Shown: positions 1 to 7,537 of the stretch, piece by piece | Position numbering within the stretch: the first letter of the stretch is position 1 | Layout of the letters: each line of letters opens with the position of its first letter | Assembly (NCBI GenBank): GCA_964412555.1 | Contig: CAYPPG010000001.1 | Span: forward strand, 124,001 to 188,000 | Length of the DNA stretch: 64,000 nucleotides | From: CAYPPG01 sp964412555 | GTDB taxonomy: Bacteria > Hinthialibacterota > Hinthialibacteria > Hinthialibacterales > Hinthialibacteraceae | Reading direction: 5' to 3' | Made by a program: the position numbers and the translations under genes | Notes under the pieces: generated by a model | Databases searched by the model: none | Seen by the model: only the letters and a program-made list of their open reading frames with translations | What the model was told of the DNA's origin: nothing

Positions 1-1161
1 TTCTATCCACTGTTCTCCGTACAGTTCCAGCATTTTGGAAGTAACAAGATTACGCAAGGCAATTTCAGTTTCTCGCCATAATGGCCATAGATCGCTATGA
101 CGCTCAATCAGTTTAAGATAGGTTTGGAAATGAGCAGAAAATGCGACATAATTTTCTTGCTCGGTGGCTTGAATAAGACCATAACGTTGGAACTCATCCA
201 CGTCTGTTTGCTTCACATCAACAACTGGCCCAAAAAGGATTTGCAGGATCTTGTTGAGACTGCCATCCTCGCTCAAAATTCGAACCATATGATCATATTG
301 ATCGAGAAAAGACCGTTCTATGGACCTCGCAGCTTGATCGACATCGACAACTTGACGTTCCCGAAAAAGCTCACTCATTTCATAACCAAGCATTTCCAAC
401 AGATAGGGGTGGCCTCCACAATAAAAGTCCACCCGTTGTTTTAAAATAGACGTAATATCTATACCAATAGAGGAAAGACGGGCAAAATAATCTTCTTTGT
501 CTACCTCATTGAACATACCTAAATAATGTTTGTGGAAAATGAGATCAAAAGTAGAAATGGCATTTGTCTGTAATTCAATACTCTGGAGTGTCCGTCGAGA
601 AGTAGTAATGAAAGTAACACGCCACTCGGGGCGGTACGAAAGTTCGCGCAATCCTTGAAATCCCGAGATATCTTCTTTGAAGAGGTTTCTTGCATGATCA
701 AATTCATCAAGGATAAACAGGATTCGGAAATCAGCCTGACGAATCTTTTCGAAGTATCGCTGGATACGTCCATATCCTTCAGTCCAAGATATTTCATCTT
801 GAATCGCACGATTAGCCGATGCAATAATTGAATCAGTTAACCATTCTACATCTTCAATTTCATCATAACTTCGTGTCACTAAAGAACGGAAAAAGAATTC
901 GGGTTGATCGAACGTAGCCAGGTTGATCCAGATAGGAAGTTGCCGGCGAGCAACAAGTTCACTCTTCCGTTCAATGACCGCTTTATAAACCAAACTACTT
1001 TTCCCAATGCGATAATCACCTATGATGGCCAGGTTCCCAGGCTCTCTTGGGCGAATCACGCGGTTTTCCACAATTCGCAAGCTATCGCTACGGCCGATAA
1101 AGCGCTCACCGCGGACAATACCGCCATAATCAGCAAACGGATTTTCAAAGTTCAAATCCAT
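1..1161 (-). CDS. AAA/STAND-like ATPase, 3' part cut by window edge
   Basis: The reading frame is open from the ATG at 1161 to base 1 (387 codons), so the C-terminus lies outside the window. Residues 7-25 (NPFADYGGIVRGERFIGR) lead into a P-loop, GDYRIGKSS at about 48-56; Walker B is ILFILDEFD around 148-155, followed by a sensor-like strand VTFITTSRR near 185-193. This is the layout of Orc1/Cdc6-like or STAND-like AAA ATPases that often act as signalling or conflict-system NTPases. The start is set by a GAGG ribosome binding site overlapping the stop codon of the upstream gene, with a 10-base gap between the genes, so the two are almost certainly co-transcribed. The shared N-P-[YF]-A-x-Y motif before the P-loop suggests that the pair arose by duplication. 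The specific function is unknown. Confidence 0.85.
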   Translation of the reverse strand, partial: MDLNFENPFADYGGIVRGERFIGRSDSLRIVENRVIRPREPGNLAIIGDYRIGKSSLVYKAVIERKSELVARRQLPIWINLATFDQPEFFFRSLVTRSYDEIEDVEWLTDSIIASANRAIQDEISWTEGYGRIQRYFEKIRQADFRILFILDEFDHARNLFKEDISGFQGLRELSYRPEWRVTFITTSRRTLQSIELQTNAISTFDLIFHKHYLGMFNEVDKEDYFARLSSIGIDITSILKQRVDFYCGGHPYLLEMLGYEMSELFRERQVVDVDQAARSIERSFLDQYDHMVRILSEDGSLNKILQILFGPVVDVKQTDVDEFQRYGLIQATEQENYVAFSAHFQTYLKLIERHSDLWPLWRETEIALRNLVTSKMLELYGEQWIE

Positions 1162-1171
1162 TATGGTTACC

Positions 1172-2683
1172 TCACTGGTGCGCAATAAGCCATTCTTTTA
1201 AAAGACCAACGCGAATCGAAAAATAATTACCTCTTCCGCGTTCCACGACATCCCGTTTGACTAAATCTTCAAGAACTTCATCGATAGGTCTAATTGTTTC
1301 GCTAGTGATTGTATGGCGGCTGCATGGTCCAGTGAGGCTGCTAAGAGCAATTGAAGAGAGTACATTGCGAGTATCCTCATCGCTGATGGCATCATCTGAG
1401 GTATCACCCGAGTTTATCAGATTTTCGAACTTATTTAATCCCAAAGCATTGACACCTCGGACTAACTCTTCTTTTACCTGTTCAACATCCGCCTCAGTAA
1501 CTAATGTTGCACGTTTGCGATTCATATATTCCACAAGCCGATTGCATAAAATCTGAATATAAAAAGGGCTTCCTGCTGTCAGATCAAGAATTCGTTCTAT
1601 CGCTCTTTCTCGGTATCGGCTATCGCCATGCCGTCCACCAATACGAATCGGTTCGTCAATAAGCCTAATCGCATCATCCCGTCTCAAGTACGTCACGCGT
1701 TCTTCTTGAGAAGTACCTAACTCGTTAGAAAAACTTTGAATGAATTTTGGCATCACATCTTGCCCAACAAGAACCGCATTGAAAAAATTTTCCTGAAGTA
1801 ATGCCTTCCAATTTTTCATAAATGTTTCAGAAATAAGCCCCTTCACAATATATCCATAAATGTATGAAAATTCGTCTATGAGAAGGATTACTCTGATACT
1901 GTTCCAGTCGGGTAATTTAGTTGCAGCGCGCTGAAAACGCTCAAAAATATCTTTAAAGAGCATAAGGGGGCTATGATGTGCATAAAACTCAGTATCCACA
2001 GGAAATGACAAAGGCAAAGAAGTGCATCCTTCACTTATTCTGTCTTCAACTGCGTAGTCTAGTCTTCTGAGAATTCCCCAAAGAATTTGGTGCAGAAAGG
2101 GAATGGATGAACGTTCATCTATAAAAGAACCAATATTTCCCACGTCTAAAATTATTAGGTCTTTATCGTTTTGCAGTTTGCGCTTTAGATGATGAAGTAT
2201 AGATGACTTACCAGCACGTTTCTGGCCGTAAATAACAACACATTTACTTTGATTGCGGGAAACCTGAAGAACCTTAGCTACATTTGCAATCAAGTCCTCA
2301 CGACCAAAGAACATCTCTGAATTATCAACGATACCACCTTCGGCATATGCTGCATATGGATTTTCTATTTCCTGAAATTCTTGCGATGAATTAGGCATGC
2401 GTGTATTAATGGGTTTAGTATTTATAGAAAGACCTAGATCTGCTTTTAAAGATAATGGAATCGCTTGATCCCCCGCTGGTTTGAGATCTTCCGAAACATG
2501 CCATGATCCAATCATCTCAGTCAATATGGTATGATGACCATTTTCTCCCTTGAGGGTAACATGTTCTTGACCAAGTTCGATTAACCTCCCTGAAATTTCA
2601 CGTCCATCTTTTAATGCGAATGAAACATTGCTTCCCAATGAAACTTGTTTTTGTATAATTCTACTCAGTTCACTCATTTTCAC
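1172..2683 (-). CDS. AAA ATPase with N-terminal Sm-like segment
   Basis: 503 residues. Residues 1-65 resemble a small beta-barrel of the Sm/LSM kind (LKDGREISGRLIELGQEHV). The ATPase core follows: motif NPYAAYAEGGIV at 108-119, FFGRED at 125-130, Walker A GQKRAGKSS at 153-161, Walker B VILLIDEFS with D270-E271. The C-terminal 200 residues are helical with a winged-helix-like end. The frame starts with GTG at 2683; an ATG two codons in (2677) is an equally good start, both behind a GGGGGAA ribosome binding site. It lies just upstream of a second, related ATPase. I infer a two-ATPase switch or regulator; nothing visible shows the effector. The Sm-like reading is a pattern match, not a verified fold. 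Confidence 0.85.
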   Translation of the reverse strand: MKMSELSRIIQKQVSLGSNVSFALKDGREISGRLIELGQEHVTLKGENGHHTILTEMIGSWHVSEDLKPAGDQAIPLSLKADLGLSINTKPINTRMPNSSQEFQEIENPYAAYAEGGIVDNSEMFFGREDLIANVAKVLQVSRNQSKCVVIYGQKRAGKSSILHHLKRKLQNDKDLIILDVGNIGSFIDERSSIPFLHQILWGILRRLDYAVEDRISEGCTSLPLSFPVDTEFYAHHSPLMLFKDIFERFQRAATKLPDWNSIRVILLIDEFSYIYGYIVKGLISETFMKNWKALLQENFFNAVLVGQDVMPKFIQSFSNELGTSQEERVTYLRRDDAIRLIDEPIRIGGRHGDSRYRERAIERILDLTAGSPFYIQILCNRLVEYMNRKRATLVTEADVEQVKEELVRGVNALGLNKFENLINSGDTSDDAISDEDTRNVLSSIALSSLTGPCSRHTITSETIRPIDEVLEDLVKRDVVERGRGNYFSIRVGLLKEWLIAHQ

Positions 2684-3025
2684 ACCACTTCCCCCAATTA
2701 GGATTCAATGTTCAATGCTGATATGTAATAATCATCTAGTATCTTCTACTACTTCCTTTTTAAAATGGTGGTTGTATGGATAATTCATCTTTATAGTAGC
2801 ATGATTTAGCCTGAATTCTACAGGCTCAAGGACACTGAATCTTTTCATACAATATCCAAATCAGCATGTTCATGATATCCTTTTTTGCTCATACAAGTTA
2901 TCGTGATTCCTCCGATTGTCAGATCGCTGTGATATACTTTATTGTTACCGGATCGTCGATAAAAACGTAGTAAAAACCATTGAAAAAGAAATCCCATTAT
3001 TTCGAAGTCTTAGAAGGAGTTCCTC
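2684..3025. other. Divergent intergenic region
   Basis: About 340 bases between the ATPase pair (minus) and the DUF362 gene (plus). It must carry promoters for both directions. The only structure I see is a weak inverted repeat GCCTG/CAGGC near 2807-2823. The region is AT-rich, and short overlapping reading frames in it have no ribosome binding site or recognisable protein. Confidence 0.5.
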
Positions 3026-4321
3026 ATGGCACGTTCCAAGGTCGCAGTGCTTCGAACCTCACCGCGAACGGTTCTCTCTGATTATCACGAATTGCTGAAT
3101 CTGGCAGGATATCAAGATGTAGTCGCTAAAGACGCCGACACGGCGTTGAAGATCAATATCAGTTGGCATCACTTCTATCCGGCCTGTTCAACAGTTCCTT
3201 GGCAATTGGATGGGGTGATCCGTGCCATGAAACAAGATGGATATAATCCCGATCTCATTCATGGATGCCACAATCGAACCGTCGTGATCGACGCCCATCT
3301 GGGGGAGCGGGAGAACAAGCAAAAGACAGTCACCGATGCGCATGGCCTGCGGAATGTGCATTTGTATGAAGGGGAAGAGTGGATCAATGTGAAGGATGCC
3401 GTAGGAGATTTGGCGAAAGAATTCATCTGCCTCAATGATGTCTATCCGAAAGGTTTTTCGATCCCGAAGCGGTTTATCGGTGAAAATATCATCCAACTTC
3501 CGACCGTAAAAACACACGTGTTTACGACGACAACCGGGGCGATGAAAAACGCGTTCGGCGGACTGCTCAACGAACATCGCCATTGGACGCATCCGGTGAT
3601 CCATGAAACGCTCGTCGATCTTCTCATGATCCAGAAAAAAATCCATCGTGGTGTATTTGCGGTGATGGACGGGACATTTGCCGGAGACGGACCTGGTCCG
3701 CGCTGCATGATCCCTCACGTGAAGAATGTCATTCTCGCTTCGGAAGATCAGGTCGCGATCGATGCGGTGGCGGCCAAAATGATGGGATTCGATCCATTGA
3801 GCGATTTGAAATATGTACGGATTGCTCATGAAAAAGGACTTGGCTGCGGAGATCCCCGTGAAATCGAGATCGTCGGCGATCAAGCAGCAGCAGACGAGAA
3901 TTGGCAGTTTGTTGGGCCAATGAAAAACATGACGTTTGCAGCACGGATGCAGCACCAGATTTATTGGGGGAAATTGAAAACCTTCGTCGAATGGTCACTG
4001 AAAACCTGGCTGGCACCGTGGGCGTATATTGCCAGTGTATTGTATCACGATATGTATTGGTATCCGAAATTCGGGAACCGCCGCATGTTCGATGTGTTGA
4101 ACAGTGAATGGGGAAGGTTGTTCAACAATTGGGAACAGCTTCAACCGGATGAAAAAGGATTTCCGGAAGTGGGAGAAGCACCGACCCAACTCACCGCCAG
4201 TTCCTTGCAACTCTTGAAAAGAGGGATCAAAATTCTAGGTCAATGCATTCGGGAAGCGCCGGAATTTGCTGTTCGCAAACACACTTTAAAGCGAACAAAC
4301 GATAAAACGCTCAATCCATAA
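3026..4321 (+). CDS. DUF362 domain-containing protein
   Basis: 431 residues matching the DUF362 family along its length: N-terminal VAVLRTSPRTVLSDY, a central I-NISWHHFYPAC strand region, and the hallmark blocks LPTVKTHVFTTTTGAMKN and FAVMDGTFAGDGPGPRC, then SEDQVAIDAVAAKMMGFDP. DUF362 proteins are often fused to 4Fe-4S ferredoxin domains; this one has no CxxCxxC cluster, so it is the short cytosolic form. No signal peptide is seen. Start chosen by AGAAGGAG 8-10 bases upstream of the ATG. The biochemical role of the family is unsettled. It stands alone, with no co-directional gene within 200 bases on either side. Confidence 0.88.
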   Translation: MARSKVAVLRTSPRTVLSDYHELLNLAGYQDVVAKDADTALKINISWHHFYPACSTVPWQLDGVIRAMKQDGYNPDLIHGCHNRTVVIDAHLGERENKQKTVTDAHGLRNVHLYEGEEWINVKDAVGDLAKEFICLNDVYPKGFSIPKRFIGENIIQLPTVKTHVFTTTTGAMKNAFGGLLNEHRHWTHPVIHETLVDLLMIQKKIHRGVFAVMDGTFAGDGPGPRCMIPHVKNVILASEDQVAIDAVAAKMMGFDPLSDLKYVRIAHEKGLGCGDPREIEIVGDQAAADENWQFVGPMKNMTFAARMQHQIYWGKLKTFVEWSLKTWLAPWAYIASVLYHDMYWYPKFGNRRMFDVLNSEWGRLFNNWEQLQPDEKGFPEVGEAPTQLTASSLQLLKRGIKILGQCIREAPEFAVRKHTLKRTNDKTLNP

Positions 4322-4467
4322 TAAATTATTTTTAATTTTTCTTTCTTAGGGTTACAAATTTTCCTTCCACCGCTATTCTTTAATGTTAGAGAATTGTCAG
4401 GAATAATAAGGGGAAGCAGCATTAAAAAATTGAACTCCCTGGCAATTCACCCATCTTTGTCCTGCAT

Positions 4468-4502
4468 CAGCGGGTAGACAAGTGTTAAAAGTTTGCCCGC
4501 TG
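4468..4502 (+). promoter_or_regulatory. Leader stem-loop upstream of exported-protein gene
   Basis: CAGCGGG (4468-4474) pairs perfectly with CCCGCTG (4496-4502) around a 21-base loop. There is no T-run after it, so it is not a convincing terminator of the DUF362 gene. It lies about 58 bases before the start of the following exported-protein gene and may be a leader structure or mRNA stabiliser. Confidence 0.35.
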
Positions 4503-4559
4503 TTCTCATGTTCAGGGCAAAATATAAGATCGATTTATCAAAACAAAGGAGGAATTCTT

Positions 4560-5810
4560 ATGAAAAAGAATTTGGTAGGAATTAGTGCACTAACAATAAC
4601 CGCACTATTCGTTTTTACGCTTTCCGCTAACGCTGCACTGGTCAGTTATCCACTGGATTTGTCCGGGATTTTGAATGCCGATGCTTTTTATATCAGTGAC
4701 GATGATACGTTTATCGATGGCGCGTTCGGCTTGGATGATGGAAATCAACGAATCCAAAGTTGGACGCTTCCGGAAGATTTCGTCGACGGTGAACCGAACT
4801 TGACGGAAGACGGTGAAGTCGAATTTTTACTGGGTCCCACATCCGAAATGGGTGCCTTGGATGCTTATCGTCCTGCCGGTGATACGATCGATGTTCCAGA
4901 AAAAATGGCCTATGACCGTATTTATTTGGCTGTCATGTCCGGAAATGGAAATTTCCCTGGCGCAACGTGGGAAGGCCAAGATGCCTTTACAGTCAACTAT
5001 ACGGATGGAACCTCGGAAGAGATTTCGATCGGTCTGGTAAATGACTGGTTCTGGAGTCCTCCCGAATGGGTTGCTCCTGAAAGCGGCGATGCAAGTGAAA
5101 TCGTTGTCGATTTACTTTGCCATGACAGCGATCCCGATGAATTCGATCATTTATGGGGGTGGGCTGGATTGGATCCGGCAAGCCATGATTACGGTCAATA
5201 TCGATTGGCGGATGGCGAAGATGGTTTTCTCATTTACCAGCTTCCTTATGATCCCGATGCAACCCTCTGGATGGAAATGTGGGGAAACATCAAAGTCGAA
5301 TACCGCGTTGACGGTGATTTTGATCCCTTCAATCCGGATGTAGAATTTGACGGTGTGCTTTATGATTCATCGGAAACCGAAGTGTATCCCGGTGGCGGCG
5401 ACGGATATCAGCCGAATCGTGACAAGTACGATTTCGACTTGTCAGAACACGTTACTGGAAATCCGGAATATATTTACCTTCGTTTCACCGATGCCGCTCC
5501 TGGTGAAGCCACAGATGTAGACAGTGGAAACTGGGGCGCCCGCATTCACCGCATCGGAATGTTCACCGGACCGGTTGAAATGACCCGGTTGGGTGAACGG
5601 CTTTGGGGTGGTTTGGTCCGCACGGACGGAAATTCACCCGATGGTGGTTTGATCCTGATCAAAAAAGCCTACCGTCTCGACAACACGAAAGAAGTAGACA
5701 ACATCGTTATGCCTACTCTGTTACCGGATGCCGCTCCATTTTTAACGGTATTTGGTGTTACATTAGGCGTGATCGACGAAACGGCTGTTGGTCAATTCAT
5801 GCTTTATTAA
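4560..5810 (+). CDS. Exported beta-rich protein, tandem paralogue A, C-terminal VxxFxLY tag
   Basis: 416 residues from the ATG at 4560, which sits 8 bases after AAGGAGGAA; an upstream in-frame start at 4482 has no such site. A signal peptide (MKKNLVGISALTI to SANA) ends at about residue 24. The mature protein is acidic, rich in Asp/Gly/Trp and probably all-beta, with a conserved block FTVNYTDGTSEE followed by NDWFW and PPEWVAPESGD. It is close to a tandem duplicate of the next gene (identical over long stretches). A related block (VTFNYEDGTTDE, DDWYNDPP) occurs in the C-terminal third of the 837-residue protein two genes downstream. The last residues are VGQFMLY, part of the C-terminal signature described in the findings. 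No enzyme motif is recognised; a secreted surface or extracellular-matrix protein is likely. Confidence 0.85.
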   Translation: MKKNLVGISALTITALFVFTLSANAALVSYPLDLSGILNADAFYISDDDTFIDGAFGLDDGNQRIQSWTLPEDFVDGEPNLTEDGEVEFLLGPTSEMGALDAYRPAGDTIDVPEKMAYDRIYLAVMSGNGNFPGATWEGQDAFTVNYTDGTSEEISIGLVNDWFWSPPEWVAPESGDASEIVVDLLCHDSDPDEFDHLWGWAGLDPASHDYGQYRLADGEDGFLIYQLPYDPDATLWMEMWGNIKVEYRVDGDFDPFNPDVEFDGVLYDSSETEVYPGGGDGYQPNRDKYDFDLSEHVTGNPEYIYLRFTDAAPGEATDVDSGNWGARIHRIGMFTGPVEMTRLGERLWGGLVRTDGNSPDGGLILIKKAYRLDNTKEVDNIVMPTLLPDAAPFLTVFGVTLGVIDETAVGQFMLY

Positions 5811-5851
5811 TTGATGAAATAACACACATCACTGCTTCCCTGAGAATTCAA

Positions 5852-5881
5852 TCCCTCGTCAAAAATTGACGGGGGATTTTT
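5852..5881 (+). terminator. Rho-independent terminator
   Basis: TCCCTCGTCAA pairs with TTGACGGGGGA (one G-U) around a short A loop and is followed by TTTTT. It closes the transcript of paralogue A 42 bases after its stop. Confidence 0.85.
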
Positions 5882-6084
5882 CATTTTAATCCCATAACAT
5901 CATTTTTTTTAGGGGATTCCATTGACCATTCAATAATTTTATAATAATATCGCCATTCCAGAAAAGCCATTCACAGAATGAGCACATCCATTGATAAAGG
6001 AGGGTATGCGTATGAAACATAAATTTGTTTGAAAGAAGCAGGATTTATAAAGAAGATGAATCACTTAAAAAAGGAGAATTTTAA

Positions 6085-7329
6085 ATGAAAAAGAATTTGC
6101 TTGGAATTAACATTTTTACGATTGCAGTCCTATGTATTTTCACACTCCCAGTAAGCGCTGCTATTATCAGCTATCCTTTGGATCTATCCGATCTGTGGAA
6201 CGTCGACGGCTTTTATACCAGCGACGACGATACCTTCATCGACGGTGCATTTGGTTTGGATAACGGGAATGCCCGAATCCGCAGCTGGACACTCCCGGAA
6301 GATTTTGTCGACGGAGAACCAAATTTGACGGAAGATGGTGAATTGGAGTTCTTACTTGGTCCTACATCCCAACCGGGAGAATTGGACGCGTATCGCCCCG
6401 TTGGTGATACCATCGATGTCCCAGAAAAAATTGCTTATGACCGTGTTTATATGGCTTTAATGTCCGGTAATGGGAACTTTCCCGGAACGGATTGGGAAGG
6501 ACAAGACATTTTTACGGTCAATTATACGGATGGCAGTTCTGAAGAAATTGCAATCGGTCTAGTCAATGATTGGTTCTGGAATCCCCCGGAATGGGTCGCA
6601 CCGGAGAGTGGTGATCCGAGCGAAATCGTTGTCGACCTGCTTTGCCATGACAGTGATCCGGATGAATTCGATCATTTGTGGGGTTGGGCTGGTTTGGATC
6701 CGGCCAGCCATGATTATGGCCAGTACCGCCTTGCAGATGGTGAAGAAGGATTTATCACTTATCAGCTTCCCTATGAAGAAGGCGCAACATTGTGGTTGGA
6801 AATGTGGGGGAATATTAAAGTCGAATACCGCGTTGATGGTGATTTCGATCCCTTCAATCCCGATGTGGAATTTGATGGTGTACTCTATGACCAATCCGAC
6901 ATCGAAGTATATCCCGGCGGCGGTGACGGATATCAACCGAACCGTGATAAATATGATTTCGATCTATCAAATGTTATTACCGGAAGTCCAGACAATATTT
7001 ATCTCCGATTTACCGATGCCGCCCCAGGAGAAGCTGCGGATGGCGGAAACTGGGGAGCACGTATTCACCGAATCGGGATGTTCACCGGTCCTGTTGAAAT
7101 GACTCGTTTGGGTGAACGTTTGTGGGGTGGTTTGGTACGCACGGATGGAAATTCACCCGATGGCGGGCTGATCTTGATCAAAAAAGCGTATCGTCTCGAC
7201 AACACGAAGGAAGTCGATAGCATCACAATGCCGACTCTGCTCCCGGACGATGATCCGTTGTTGACTGTGTTCGGTATTACACTTGGCGTGATCGATGAAA
7301 CATCAGTGAGTCAATTTATGATCTATTGA
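6085..7329 (+). CDS. Exported beta-rich protein, tandem paralogue B, C-terminal VxxFxIY tag
   Basis: 414 residues, start behind AAAAAAGGAG. Signal peptide MKKNLLGINIFTIAVL to PVSA, then a mature chain nearly collinear with paralogue A. Differences concentrate in the signal peptide and a two-residue deletion near residue 330 (DAAPGEAADGGNW against DAAPGEATDVDSGNW). It ends VSQFMIY, keeping the C-terminal signature. It has its own ribosome binding site and terminator, so the duplication copied a complete transcription unit. The DNA between the copies differs, suggesting that the duplication is not very recent and that protein-level constraint is strong. Function unknown; exported structural or binding protein. 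Confidence 0.85.
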   Translation: MKKNLLGINIFTIAVLCIFTLPVSAAIISYPLDLSDLWNVDGFYTSDDDTFIDGAFGLDNGNARIRSWTLPEDFVDGEPNLTEDGELEFLLGPTSQPGELDAYRPVGDTIDVPEKIAYDRVYMALMSGNGNFPGTDWEGQDIFTVNYTDGSSEEIAIGLVNDWFWNPPEWVAPESGDPSEIVVDLLCHDSDPDEFDHLWGWAGLDPASHDYGQYRLADGEEGFITYQLPYEEGATLWLEMWGNIKVEYRVDGDFDPFNPDVEFDGVLYDQSDIEVYPGGGDGYQPNRDKYDFDLSNVITGSPDNIYLRFTDAAPGEAADGGNWGARIHRIGMFTGPVEMTRLGERLWGGLVRTDGNSPDGGLILIKKAYRLDNTKEVDSITMPTLLPDDDPLLTVFGITLGVIDETSVSQFMIY

Positions 7330-7370
7330 TCGATCCAACTCTACAACTTGCTGCTTCCTCAATAATCCAA

Positions 7371-7400
7371 TCCCCCGCCAACTTTTGGCGGGGGATTTTT
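7371..7400 (+). terminator. Strong rho-independent terminator
   Basis: TCCCCCGCCAA and TTGGCGGGGGA form an uninterrupted 11-bp stem followed by TTTTT, 41 bases after the stop of paralogue B. Confidence 0.95.
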
Positions 7401-7537
7401 ATTCATCCTCTAACAATCTTTTTTTCATGTTCCGTTGACCTATTTTCAATTCTGTTAGATAATATTCCCGCTCTACCATGTAACATATCAATGGTACATG
7501 CAATTCTATTTCTTTTTTTGAAAGGGAGGTTAGTAGT

